Shown here piece by piece: positions 18,597 to 27,401 of a stretch of 64,000 bases of DNA (positions within the stretch are counted from its first letter, which is position 1; each line of letters opens with the position of its first letter). The notes under the pieces are model-generated. The model was not told where the DNA came from and did not search any database. It saw nothing but the letters and a program-made list of their open reading frames with translations. A program made the position numbers and the translations under genes. The stretch is from Virgibacillus proomii (GTDB taxonomy: Bacteria; Bacillota; Bacilli; Bacillales; Amphibacillaceae), in assembly GCF_018916875.1 (NCBI RefSeq), contig NZ_JAHLNO010000019.1:186001-250000 (forward strand). The letters run 5' to 3'.

Positions 18597-19346
18597 GTGA
18601 AGGAAAGTAGACAGACAAAAATTATCAATTTAATAAAAGAAAATGGCTTTATAAAAGTTTCGGATACAGCGAAAAAGCTAAATGTAACCGAGATGACAAT
18701 AAGAAGAGATCTAGTAGATCTGGAAAAACAAGGGCAAATTGTTCGGATTCATGGTGGCGCAAAACTTAAACCTAAAAATGATTATATTGAGCTCTCTCAC
18801 ATGGAGAAAGAAATGTTAAATGTAGAAGAAAAAAAATACGTTGCCAAAAAAGCGGCTGAATTAATTGAAGATGAAGACATTGTATTTATCGGCCCTGGTA
18901 CAACTACTGGTTTTATATACGATTATATTAACGTTAACTCAGCAACGATTATAACTAACTCCATTTCTATTTTTAATCGTTTTCAGAATGTGGAAAAATT
19001 TGAAGTTGTCTTGATTGGCGGGAGATTAAGAGAACGAACGAAAACATTTATCGGGTATTTCACTATGAATTGGATAAAAGATATTAAAGTGAATAAATCG
19101 TTTATAGGTACAAACGGAATTTTTAAAAATGCTGTTACTACTGCAGATGAGGAAGAAGGAGCAATACAGCGAACCGTTATAGGTAATTCAAAAGAAACAT
19201 ATATCGTAAGTGATAGTTCGAAGTTTGGGGTCGAGGCATTTCAGGTTATTTGTCCAGTCGAAGATATAACTGCCATTATTACCGATAAAAACCTACCGTT
19301 TGAATATACAACTTTCTATAAAAATAAATGCAATATAATAAACTAG
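18597..19346 (+). CDS. DeoR-family regulator of the LacAB/Gat-PTS operon
   Basis: A 249 aa DeoR/GlpR repressor: helix-turn-helix 'VSDTAKKLNVTEMTIRRDLV' at about 18-37, then a sugar-phosphate-binding DeoRC domain ('IVFIGPGTTTGFI', 'ITNSISIFNRF', 'FIGTNGIF'). The start is taken as GTG 18597 after GAGTGGTGATG; the open frame runs back to 18462 but the upstream part crosses the promoter. First gene of the operon with lacA, lacB and gatABC. Tagatose 6-phosphate or a similar sugar phosphate is the likely inducer by family habit. Confidence 0.85.
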   Translation: MKESRQTKIINLIKENGFIKVSDTAKKLNVTEMTIRRDLVDLEKQGQIVRIHGGAKLKPKNDYIELSHMEKEMLNVEEKKYVAKKAAELIEDEDIVFIGPGTTTGFIYDYINVNSATIITNSISIFNRFQNVEKFEVVLIGGRLRERTKTFIGYFTMNWIKDIKVNKSFIGTNGIFKNAVTTADEEEGAIQRTVIGNSKETYIVSDSSKFGVEAFQVICPVEDITAIITDKNLPFEYTTFYKNKCNIIN

Positions 19347-19365
19347 CTCTTTAGGAGGATTAAAA

Positions 19366-19794
19366 ATGAAAATCGCCATTGCAAGTGATCAAGCTGGATT
19401 TGAACTAAAGGAAAAACTTAAAAATTATTTAGAAAATCATCCCTATGAAATCATCGATGTAACGAAAAGCGAAGACTACGATTTTGTTGAGGCTGCTTCC
19501 AAAACAGCTAAAGCGATAAATGAAGCTCAAGCTGACAGAGGAATTGTTGTTGATGAGTATGGCGTTGGTTCATCAATCACAGCAAATAAATATAAAGGTA
19601 TTATTTGTGCCAATGTTTTTGATGAACACTCCGCCAGAATGACGGTTCGTCACAATAATACATCTATTATTGCCATTGGTTCAGGAATTGTTGGAGAAAA
19701 GTTGGCTAAGCGTATTTGTGACAGGTTTCTCCAAGCAACATATGATGGAGGTCGGCACCAGATTAGAGTAGATATGCTAAATAAAATGTGCTAG
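19366..19794 (+). CDS. lacA: Galactose-6-phosphate isomerase subunit LacA-like
   Basis: A 142 aa RpiB/LacAB-fold protein. The C-terminus 'YDGGRHQIRVDMLNKMC' is the hallmark of LacA subunits, and the loop 'VDEYGVGSS' lacks the catalytic cysteine that its LacB partner has. LacA and LacB together convert galactose 6-phosphate to tagatose 6-phosphate. RBS TTAGGAGG. It is followed after 15 bases by lacB. The sugar actually used here depends on the Gat-type PTS downstream, so the substrate could be a relative of galactose 6-phosphate. Confidence 0.85.
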   Translation: MKIAIASDQAGFELKEKLKNYLENHPYEIIDVTKSEDYDFVEAASKTAKAINEAQADRGIVVDEYGVGSSITANKYKGIICANVFDEHSARMTVRHNNTSIIAIGSGIVGEKLAKRICDRFLQATYDGGRHQIRVDMLNKMC

Positions 19795-19809
19795 GGGAGG
19801 ACGATTAAA

Positions 19810-20325
19810 ATGAGAATTTCAATTGGATGTGATCATATTGTCACTGAAATTAAAAATCATGTAGCAGATTATTTAACAAAAAAAGGTCATAAGGTTATTG
19901 ATAATGGAACCTATGAAAAGGAACGTACTCATTATCCTATTTTTGGAAGAAAAACAGCAGAAAAAGTTGTTTTAGGTGAAGCAGATCTTGGGATCGTCAT
20001 TTGTGGTACTGGAGTAGGTATTTCAATCAGTGCAAATAAAGTAAAAGGTATCCGAGCTGCATTAGTCGGAGATATTGAAACTGCTAGATATGCGAAACAA
20101 AATCTAAATGCCAATGTTTTAGCTATGGGAGGTCGTATTCTTGGAATTGGTATGATAGAAGATGCGATTGATGTCTTTTTAGAAACAATCTATGAAGCAA
20201 CACCAGAAAACAAAGCACTAATCAGTAAAATAGATTCCATTCCGATGAGTGAAGAAGCAATAAACGCTAACCATATGTTTGATGAATTTATTGAAAAGTG
20301 GGATAAAGGATTGTATCAAGATTAA
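19810..20325 (+). CDS. lacB: Galactose-6-phosphate isomerase subunit LacB-like
   Basis: A 171 aa RpiB/LacAB-family protein with the active-site 'VICGTGVGISISANKV' (Cys65) and the N-terminal 'GCDHIVTEIK' and 'RTHYPIFGRK' segments that identify LacB. It pairs with LacA to form the heteromeric isomerase. RBS GGGGAGG before ATG 19810. The C-terminal tail 'FDEFIEKWDKGLYQD' is the usual LacB ending. Placed between lacA and the PTS genes. Confidence 0.9.
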   Translation: MRISIGCDHIVTEIKNHVADYLTKKGHKVIDNGTYEKERTHYPIFGRKTAEKVVLGEADLGIVICGTGVGISISANKVKGIRAALVGDIETARYAKQNLNANVLAMGGRILGIGMIEDAIDVFLETIYEATPENKALISKIDSIPMSEEAINANHMFDEFIEKWDKGLYQD

Positions 20326-20362
20326 TAATATTTAAACAAGGGAGGTTAAAGGAGGTGATTAT

Positions 20363-20860
20363 TTGAAAGCGATTAAATCATTGTTTGATAAGAATTTGAT
20401 TTTTATTAAAAATGTACAAGAAAAACGCGAGATATTTACTCTTATTGGAAATCTTTTACATGAAAGAGGGATGGTAAAGGAGGAATTTACTAAATCTATT
20501 ATTGAGAGAGAAAATAACTACCCTACCGGACTTGATTTGAGTCCTGTAGCCAAAGATATTCCAAATGTTGCGATACCTCATACGGAACCAGAATTTTGTC
20601 TTTGTAAATGTATCGTATTGGTGAAGCTGCTAAAGCCTGTTTTATTTCAAAATATGATTGCACCTGACAAGGAAATTGATGTGAAATATTTGTTTTTTAT
20701 TATTAACAATCAAAAAGGAAACCAAACAAATATACTTTCTGAATTAATGGGTTTTTTTACTACAGCAGAAAACATGAAAAAATTAGAACAGCTAGATAAT
20801 AAAGAAGAAATCTATCAATTTTTAACCAATAAAAATATAGAAATTAAAGGAGTGCAATAA
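20363..20860 (+). CDS. gatA: Galactitol-type PTS enzyme IIA
   Basis: A 165 aa PTS EIIA of the fructose/mannitol fold, galactitol branch. The phospho-accepting histidine is His73 in 'NVAIPHTEPEFC'. It takes phosphate from HPr and passes it to the EIIB Cys8. The start is TTG 20363, chosen because an ideal AAAGGAGGTGAT sits seven bases upstream. Two bases separate its stop from gatB. Confidence 0.85.
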   Translation: MKAIKSLFDKNLIFIKNVQEKREIFTLIGNLLHERGMVKEEFTKSIIERENNYPTGLDLSPVAKDIPNVAIPHTEPEFCLCKCIVLVKLLKPVLFQNMIAPDKEIDVKYLFFIINNQKGNQTNILSELMGFFTTAENMKKLEQLDNKEEIYQFLTNKNIEIKGVQ

Positions 20861-20861
20861 A

Positions 20862-21164
20862 ATGATAAAAATACTCGCCGCTTGTGGAGCTGGAATTAAT
20901 TCAAGTCATCAAATTAAAACGGCAATTGAGGAAGAAATGAAGAAGCGTGGTTATACCATAAAAGTAGATGCAGTAGTAATAAAAGATATTACAGAAGAGA
21001 TGATGAATCAATATGATATTTTTACACCAATTTCTAAAACGAAATTTGGTTTTGATATTAAGATTCCAGTTGTAGAGGCTGGACCAATTCTTTATCGTAT
21101 TCCTGCAATGGCAGCACCAGTTTTTAATGAATTAGAAAGCGTTATCAAAAAGATCGATAAATAA
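20862..21164 (+). CDS. gatB: Galactitol-type PTS enzyme IIB
   Basis: A 100 aa cytoplasmic EIIB of the galactitol family. The phosphocysteine loop is 'AACGAGINSS' with Cys8. Length and fold match GatB. It transfers phosphate to the incoming sugar bound by the EIIC. RBS AAAGGAG, two bases after gatA, 45 bases before gatC. Confidence 0.88.
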   Translation: MIKILAACGAGINSSHQIKTAIEEEMKKRGYTIKVDAVVIKDITEEMMNQYDIFTPISKTKFGFDIKIPVVEAGPILYRIPAMAAPVFNELESVIKKIDK

Positions 21165-21209
21165 CGTTATCACTTAATCTTTAATATAAAAAAAGGATGT
21201 GTTAACAAT

Positions 21210-22625
21210 ATGGAGGGTATAATTAATTTTGCAAACAAAATATTTCAACCCTTAATTGATTTAGGTGCCGCTCCGATGATGTTCATTTTGTTATCATTAA
21301 TAGCCATACTTATGAAGGTTAAGGTAAGCAAGGCGCTTGAGGGAGGTCTTAAACTAGCGATTGCATTAACCGGAATTGGTGCAGTAATAAACATTTTAAC
21401 AGGAAACTTTGCTCCTGCACTGCAAGATTTTGTTAAATCTACAGGAATCGAATTAACGATAACGGATGTGGGATGGGCACCATTAGCAACGATAACATGG
21501 GGATCTGCGTATACGCTGTTCTTTCTATTCATACTAGTAATTGTAAATCTTATTATGTTGGTGATAAATAAAACGAATACTTTAGATGTTGATATATTTA
21601 ATTTTTGGCATTTATCAATTATTGGACTTCTTGTTATGTATTATTCAGATAATTTGTTTATAGCAACAATCCTTGTAATTGTATTAGGAGTAATGAAATT
21701 TATTAATGCTGATATAATGAAGCCGACATTCAATGATTTATTGAATATGCCTGACACGAATCCAACTACAACGACGCATTTAAACTTTATGCTCAATCCA
21801 TTAATTATGTTTTTTGATAAGTTGTTTGAAAAGTTTTTACCATTCCTTGATAAATATGATTTCGATGCAGCTTGGCTAAATGAGAAGATAGGTTTTTGGG
21901 GAAGTAAGTTTGCAATTGGGATTTATTTAGGAGCTTTTGTTGGATTACTCGGTCAACAACCCGCCACAACCATATTTACATTAGCATTTATTGGCGGAGT
22001 TTCTCTAGAACTCTTTTCTATAGTAGGAACATGGTTTATTTCGGCTATGGAACCTATATCTCAGGGAATAACAGATTTCATGAGTAACCGCTTGCAAGGC
22101 AGGAAATTCAATATTGGGATCGATTGGCCTTTCGTGGCTGCGCGAGCTGAAATGTGGGCGGCTGCTAATATTCTCGCACCAATTATGCTGGGTATAGCAT
22201 TAATCTTACCTGGTAATGGGATCCTTCCCTTAGGAGGAATAATTGCTATTGGTTTAACACCTGCATTGCTGGTAGTTTGCCGTGGAAAGATTATTAGAAT
22301 GATATTAATAGGTACGATTATGATTCCTATATTTTTATGGTCCGGAACCGTAATTGCTCCGTTTGTAACCGAGACAGCTGCATCAGTAGGCGCTGCCCCG
22401 GCTGGATTAGAAGAAGGTGCTTTAATTACCCACTCCACTTTAGAAGGTCCAGTGGAAAAGTTTATCGCTATTTTAGTAGGTAAAGCCGGGGCAGACTTTA
22501 ATTTTAACTCTATTCTAGCTGCTTTTGGAGCTCTAGGTGCTTATATTTTACTATTTATTTGGTATATAAAGCAAATGAAAAAACGTAACAAAGAATACGA
22601 GGTAAATAAACAAGAAGCAGCGTAA
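21210..22625 (+). CDS. gatC: Galactitol-type PTS enzyme IIC
   Basis: A 471 aa EIIC membrane permease of the galactitol (EIIC-Gat) family with about 10-12 helices; 'LEGGLKLAIALTGIGAVIN' and 'NILAPIMLGIALILPGNG' are family-like segments. It forms the sugar channel with EIIA and EIIB encoded just upstream. Streptococci use Gat-type PTS with LacAB for galactose, which suggests galactose or galactitol here too. No lacC or lacD follows, so later steps must be encoded elsewhere. Confidence 0.88.
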   Translation: MEGIINFANKIFQPLIDLGAAPMMFILLSLIAILMKVKVSKALEGGLKLAIALTGIGAVINILTGNFAPALQDFVKSTGIELTITDVGWAPLATITWGSAYTLFFLFILVIVNLIMLVINKTNTLDVDIFNFWHLSIIGLLVMYYSDNLFIATILVIVLGVMKFINADIMKPTFNDLLNMPDTNPTTTTHLNFMLNPLIMFFDKLFEKFLPFLDKYDFDAAWLNEKIGFWGSKFAIGIYLGAFVGLLGQQPATTIFTLAFIGGVSLELFSIVGTWFISAMEPISQGITDFMSNRLQGRKFNIGIDWPFVAARAEMWAAANILAPIMLGIALILPGNGILPLGGIIAIGLTPALLVVCRGKIIRMILIGTIMIPIFLWSGTVIAPFVTETAASVGAAPAGLEEGALITHSTLEGPVEKFIAILVGKAGADFNFNSILAAFGALGAYILLFIWYIKQMKKRNKEYEVNKQEAA

Positions 22626-22628
22626 AAA

Positions 22629-22818
22629 TTTATCCCGCATGTAAGGTGCCGTAAGACTCTCACTTTTAAGATCCTGAGTTGGTACAAAAGGATCTAAGTG
22701 GGAGAAAACGGCACCTAAATGCCCGAATCGTTAGGGAGGCCTTTAGGTTATACCCTTGTGGTACTACCATTCAGTAGGAGATGGAAGAAAACTCCTACTG
22801 AATGAAGTTTCACTTTAT
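22629..22818. repeat. TTTAT hairpin element, copy 3 (reference copy)
   Basis: A full 190-base copy. It begins TTTATCCCGCATGTAAGG and ends GAAGTTTCACTTTAT. The left palindrome has GGTGCCGT (22645-22652) pairing with ACGGCACC (22708-22715), with further pairing of the CACTT/AAGTG type inside. The right palindrome has CATTCAGTAGGAG (22768-22780) pairing with CTCCTACTGAATG (22792-22804). There are no inverted terminal repeats and no open frame. Related copies lie at 1925, 7550, 32293, 46373, 46557, 49379, 49961, 51653, 53338, 56055, 59947 and 61180. Confidence 0.9.
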
Positions 22819-22980
22819 ATGTTAAAAATAGTAAGCAACAAAGCTTGGATAAAATAATTATTTGGAGTTCATACAAAGTAGAATGAGTATTATTAACCAA
22901 AAGTATTTTCTAATCTACGGTGATAAATGAAAGGTGTATCTACCTTGATAAATATAAAGAGAAAAAATAGGCTATTCATA

Positions 22981-23025
22981 ACAATATTCTGTATCACTCG
23001 TTTAGAGGATACAGAATATTGTTTT
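22981..23025. terminator. Strong terminator between convergent gatC and flavoprotein genes
   Basis: ACAATATTCTGTATC (22981-22995) and GATACAGAATATTGT (23008-23022) form a perfect 15-base stem with a 12-base loop, followed by TTT. It can end the PTS operon transcript and perhaps the opposing one. Confidence 0.8.
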
Positions 23026-23201
23026 GTGATTAGGACATACGTTAGTAAAACATAACATTTAACATGACAGTTTTAATACGTAAAAAAATTTAATGTCCAA
23101 CGTATAAGCAGGACTAGGGAATCATGCACGAAAGTTGGTACTACCAAGTTTTCTAAACTATATCTTCTATAGTATTTCCTTTAGTTTTGTAATGACAAAA
23201 T

Positions 23202-24293
23202 TCAGGTTAAAGGTGAAATATCTTCTTTTGTCTGCGGTGTAAGAAATGCATGCTGAGCAGCTGTATGAAGATCCCGCCAAATTCGGTTTATCAGTGATTC
23301 TTCTTTGACGGCTTGCATACCAATTAATCTAAATAAGGTATCTACACAAGTTAATACAGTAGAAACAGCTTTTCTACAGGTAAAGCCAAAATACTCTTGT
23401 TCTTTTACAGTTAGCCTTTTGTTCTGAAGGTGTTTTTTCCAACTGTCATATACTTGATCATAAAATAAATTTCGAGCTTTACACCAATGGGCTTTTTCAC
23501 GTTTATAGATTTTATCTATCAAAGTATAACGATCATCCCCCCACAATGATTTCTTTTCTTTCAAGAAATGTTGTACTGTTTCTAAAAAATGCTCTCCTAT
23601 CCCAAACACAATTGCTGTAAAGGAGGCTTCCGAAAACATTAAAAAGGGAAAATCATATATGTTATCCAAGTAATTATTATTTTGTTTTTTAATAATAGAA
23701 AATGTGCGATAATCCGGTACAAATTGATCTGTAATAGAAATGGTATGGCTACTTGTTCCTTTTAAACCGATTGCATTCCAGTCTTCAATAACTTTTACTT
23801 GCTCCGGTTCAAAGATAAAAGAAAGAAGCTGGGAGTGTTTTTCTGATCCAGATGATTCTACCTTGCATGTGGCAGTAAAAATAGACGCATATTGTGAACC
23901 ACTGCAATAAAACCATTCTCCGTTTACTATATATCCTCCATCCACTTTTTTCGCTGTGCCAGCTGGAAAACCGCTGCCTGCAATGACCGCTTGTTTGGGT
24001 GAGTAGTAAATTTTCGCTACTTCTTCCGTAAAGTTCGGGACAAACATTCCCCCACCTGAACCGATAGTTACTAACCAGCCAAACGTTCCGTCAATTCGCG
24101 AAGCTTCTTGAAATGTACGGATGGCTTCCGGAAAAGATAGCATGAAGCCATTTACCTCTTCAGGAACGATTAATTTAAATAGTTTTTTCTCATAGATAAA
24201 TGCTAACAGATTATCCGTAATGTATTTTGTTTTGTCGCTGGCTGTTACTTCAGATCGTATCCATTTGATTTCTTGTTCTGTAAATATCAACAT
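23202..24293 (-). CDS. Acyl-CoA dehydrogenase-like flavoprotein
   Basis: A 363 aa protein of the acyl-CoA dehydrogenase superfamily, in the branch of flavin-dependent monooxygenases and hydroxylases (DszC/HpaH-like). An N-terminal helical domain is followed by the central beta domain ('GSGFPAGTAKKVDGGYIVNG', 'WNAIGLKGTSSHTISITDQF') and the C-terminal helices where FAD binds. The catalytic glutamate of true acyl-CoA dehydrogenases is not evident. ATG 24293 is preferred to 24299 because the AAAAAGG site touches the latter. It stands alone, without a reductase or CoA-metabolism neighbour, so the substrate is unknown. Confidence 0.7.
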   Translation of the reverse strand: MLIFTEQEIKWIRSEVTASDKTKYITDNLLAFIYEKKLFKLIVPEEVNGFMLSFPEAIRTFQEASRIDGTFGWLVTIGSGGGMFVPNFTEEVAKIYYSPKQAVIAGSGFPAGTAKKVDGGYIVNGEWFYCSGSQYASIFTATCKVESSGSEKHSQLLSFIFEPEQVKVIEDWNAIGLKGTSSHTISITDQFVPDYRTFSIIKKQNNNYLDNIYDFPFLMFSEASFTAIVFGIGEHFLETVQHFLKEKKSLWGDDRYTLIDKIYKREKAHWCKARNLFYDQVYDSWKKHLQNKRLTVKEQEYFGFTCRKAVSTVLTCVDTLFRLIGMQAVKEESLINRIWRDLHTAAQHAFLTPQTKEDISPLT

Positions 24294-25519
24294 TTTCATC
24301 CTTTTTTAATTCAAGTATAGCATTAAAAAAGTTAGTAAGTCTGCTGAAAAATTATCGTAATAGCGATGGGGATTAATAAAAGGTAAATAGGTGAGATCAA
24401 AAATAACGATAGTGTAAGGAGAGATAACATGGATAAAAGAATCCGTACAAAACGACAACTTTTCATTCATTTTCATTGTCTACAAATAAATCGATAATCA
24501 ATTGATTTAGGTAAAAAATAGTACTATGATAAAAACGGTAATGATTTTCATTATGAATTACTCCTGCTTGTTATTGAATACAGGATGAAGCACAATTATC
24601 AATGTATGGACTTATTTGTGGAATGGCAGTTATAGCATTAAGTATTTTGTTATTAATGTAACCAAACATGCAGATAAGGTTGTTTATTTGAATATTATAT
24701 GTGAATTTTTTCATTATATATTTTCATGATGTAATTAATAAACGTTCGTATCTGATGCTCCCTTGGAGGAAGTAGTAGAAATAGCTTTATGGCAAAGTTA
24801 TATTAAATTAGGATAGTATAACTTCAGTTCCTGACTTATCTTGAGCTTAGGTAGGAGTCGGAGTGTCGGTTCGTAAGGCCATATTTTCTTATTCGCACAA
24901 TTCCTTATGGAAAAGTGCTCTATCGGTGAAGTTTCACTTATAATTAGCTATCAATTGGTAGACTGAATCACCTTAATAAAACCAACAGTCCTTTTCCTTC
25001 TTTCACCTCAATTCCAGAAAAGATTGAATCATCAATTTATTATATGATTACAGATATTTCTCGCGGGTTTTAGCGCTTGTATAGATTGTAGTAGTTAAAG
25101 TACTACTTCAATAGTTTGCTCCTGTGTGATCCTTCTAATTTTTTTGTTTACCATCTTTAGTTATGATAAAACGTCGTAAAATTTTTCAAATGAAGTTTAA
25201 ATGCTGAACAACTGAATGGCAGATTTCAGTATGAAAATTTATAAAAATCTTCATTCTTCATTACATATTGGGTCATCAAGATTTACGTCTTGTCTTACCC
25301 CCATTTCTAAATATTATAGCAATGCTTTTTATTGAGTGTTATTAAAGTAAAATAAAGATAGACTATGTAATAGTAAGTTTTTATAATTATATAGAATCTT
25401 GATTTTATGTAGATATCTAGCGTATTATGGCTTGAGTAAGCCTCATATAATTTTTTTAATTTCAATACTTTTTGTCTGGATAGTGATGCACTTTACAGAC
25501 AATTATAAGGAGATTATCG
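24294..25519. other. Long gene-less stretch
   Basis: About 1.2 kb with no convincing gene. A 22-codon frame at 24429-24497 has a good AAGGAGA site and reads 'MDKRIRTKRQLFIHFHC', which resembles the first residues of a TetR regulator but goes no further. A hydrophobic stub 'MYGLICGMAVIALSILLLM' ends near 24661. An eroded tail of the TTTAT hairpin element (GAAGTTTCACTTAT) is at 24928-24942. The rest is AT-rich and featureless to me. Confidence 0.5.
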
Positions 25520-27160
25520 ATGTATATAACTGTTAAAGATGTATTAGAAATGGAAAGATTTAAACAAGTAGAACTGATAGCGGGAAGTAAAGGTTTAGAG
25601 CGCAGGGTTGAAAATGTTTACTTTATGGAAGTTCCAGATATAGATGCCTATATCGATGCAAATGGGTTGTTATTAACCACACTATATCCAATTGCTGATG
25701 ACGAAACGCAAATAAATTCGCTTATTCCTAGATTGGCAAAACAAAAGCTTGCTGGAATAGCGATAAAGCCGGGAAGGTATATAGAGGCAATCCCTAAAAG
25801 TATGATCAAACAGGCGGAAGAATTTAGCTTACCATTAATGAAATTACCAGATGATGCTAATTTATCTAATTTAACGAACCAAATTTTATCTGAACTTTTA
25901 GGGTCTAGAACTTCTGTGTTAGAATTTCGGGATCGGCTTCATCAAAAATTGCTAAATTTATTATTGGAGGGAGCAGATTTAAGTGAATTTGTTTACTCCA
26001 TTGCAAATATCATAGAGGCTCCAGTAATCATCCTGGATAACAGCTTAACATGTATCGTCACCTCCATTGATCAAAACGAAAATAATATAGATTTTAATTA
26101 TGCTAATCATTCAACCGATTCATCGCTTTTTAAAATGAACTTCACTGTTCAAGTTAATGATGTCACATATAAAAAAGATGATTTATTTATTCAGCCTATT
26201 TTTGCAGGAGAGAATAAGTTTGGTTATTTGCTTGTACTTTTAAATAAAGGAAAAGGTGCAACTGAAAACTTGATTGTCGCTGTTGAACAAGCGTCTTTTC
26301 TTGTAGCTTTCTTATTTCAAACAGAAAAAGCTTTACTGCAAAAAGAGCGGAACTACTTATACAGCTTTATTAGAGATATTTTTAATAATCATTATACATC
26401 ACAAACAGAAGTTATCGAAAAAGCAAAGGTATTTAAATGGGCATTTTATTTTCCAACGGTTATTTTAAGCATAAAATCAAATATTACGGATAGCGCAAAA
26501 AAATTATCGATTTACTATCGAATGCTTGATTCGGGTTTAATAGAAAGAATTTTATCTGAAGTACTGGATACACCAATAGGTAACTGTCAAGTGGTTTACT
26601 ACAACGACTCTTTAGTTTGCTTTATCAGCATTGTGTTTGAGCAAAGGTTAAAACAAAAGTTAAAAAGAGCAAGTGATTTAATTATCTCCAATTTTAAAGA
26701 ACTTTGTTATATTGGAATCAGTATTTCAGAGACTATTTATAATATGAAACAGTTAAAAGAGGTCTATGAAAATTCGTTATTAGTTTTTGATATTTATAAA
26801 AGGAAGTTAGCTGGGGAGTCATTTGTCTATTTTTATGAAGATATGGGTTTATTTCGCTTATTTCACTATGTACAGGATAAAGATGTATTGGAAGCATTTG
26901 TAACAGAAAAATTAGGAAAAGTTATCACATATGATAAACAGAAAAATGGAAATTTATTAGAAACATTGAAATATTATATTAAAAATAACTATAATTTACA
27001 AAAAACAGCAGACGATATGTACATTCATTACAATACGTTGCGTTATAGAATTAATAAACTAAAGGAGTTGGGGATAGAAGGAGAAGACGGTTTAGAAATG
27101 ATGCAAGTGGCTGTTGCTTTTCAATTGTATCTATATTTAAAATCGCAAAAGAGTAGATAA
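25520..27160 (+). CDS. PucR-family transcriptional regulator
   Basis: A 546 aa PucR-type activator. The N-terminal purine-catabolism domain begins 'MYITVKDVLEMERFKQVELI' (about 1-125), a degenerate GGDEF-like middle region follows, and the C-terminal helix-turn-helix reads 'NLQKTADDMYIHYNTLRYRI'. PucR proteins switch on purine or allantoin breakdown in response to ring-catabolites. It precedes the oxamate-carbamoyltransferase operon in the same direction by 241 bases, and inverted PucR-box-like sites lie at that operon's promoter (27268-27299). The inducer is likely an intermediate such as allantoin or oxalurate, by inference. Confidence 0.88.
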   Translation: MYITVKDVLEMERFKQVELIAGSKGLERRVENVYFMEVPDIDAYIDANGLLLTTLYPIADDETQINSLIPRLAKQKLAGIAIKPGRYIEAIPKSMIKQAEEFSLPLMKLPDDANLSNLTNQILSELLGSRTSVLEFRDRLHQKLLNLLLEGADLSEFVYSIANIIEAPVIILDNSLTCIVTSIDQNENNIDFNYANHSTDSSLFKMNFTVQVNDVTYKKDDLFIQPIFAGENKFGYLLVLLNKGKGATENLIVAVEQASFLVAFLFQTEKALLQKERNYLYSFIRDIFNNHYTSQTEVIEKAKVFKWAFYFPTVILSIKSNITDSAKKLSIYYRMLDSGLIERILSEVLDTPIGNCQVVYYNDSLVCFISIVFEQRLKQKLKRASDLIISNFKELCYIGISISETIYNMKQLKEVYENSLLVFDIYKRKLAGESFVYFYEDMGLFRLFHYVQDKDVLEAFVTEKLGKVITYDKQKNGNLLETLKYYIKNNYNLQKTADDMYIHYNTLRYRINKLKELGIEGEDGLEMMQVAVAFQLYLYLKSQKSR

Positions 27161-27267
27161 GCATAAAATAGTATATAAAATTGTGGCAATGTTTTTAACG
27201 TTGTCAATCAGTATGGATTTTGTTGTTGATTAATTACAATAAATAAAGTTTTATTCGTTGAAACTTG

Positions 27268-27299
27268 CCAATGAATACTCTTTCAATCATTGGTATGAT
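27268..27299 (+). promoter_or_regulatory. Inverted PucR-box-like sites and extended -10 promoter
   Basis: CCAATGA (27268-27274) and TCATTGG (27287-27293) form an inverted repeat; each arm carries the CNTTGG core of the Bacillus PucR box WWWCNTTGGTTAA. The right arm runs into TGGTATGAT, an extended -10 element. No good -35 hexamer is at the right distance, which suits an activator-dependent promoter for the permease gene at 27402. Confidence 0.5.
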
Positions 27300-27401
27300 G
27301 AGTGTAACAAAGAAACGGAAAGAGGTGAGAGTTTAGCAAATTAAATATAATGAGAGTCACAGATTTAAAAAGAAAACCCTATTTTAAGGGAGTGAATCGC
27401 C

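Noticed and set aside
24429-24497. Small gene with a good ribosome site
   Set aside because: Only 22 codons, with a faint TetR-like start and no continuation; too little to call a gene.
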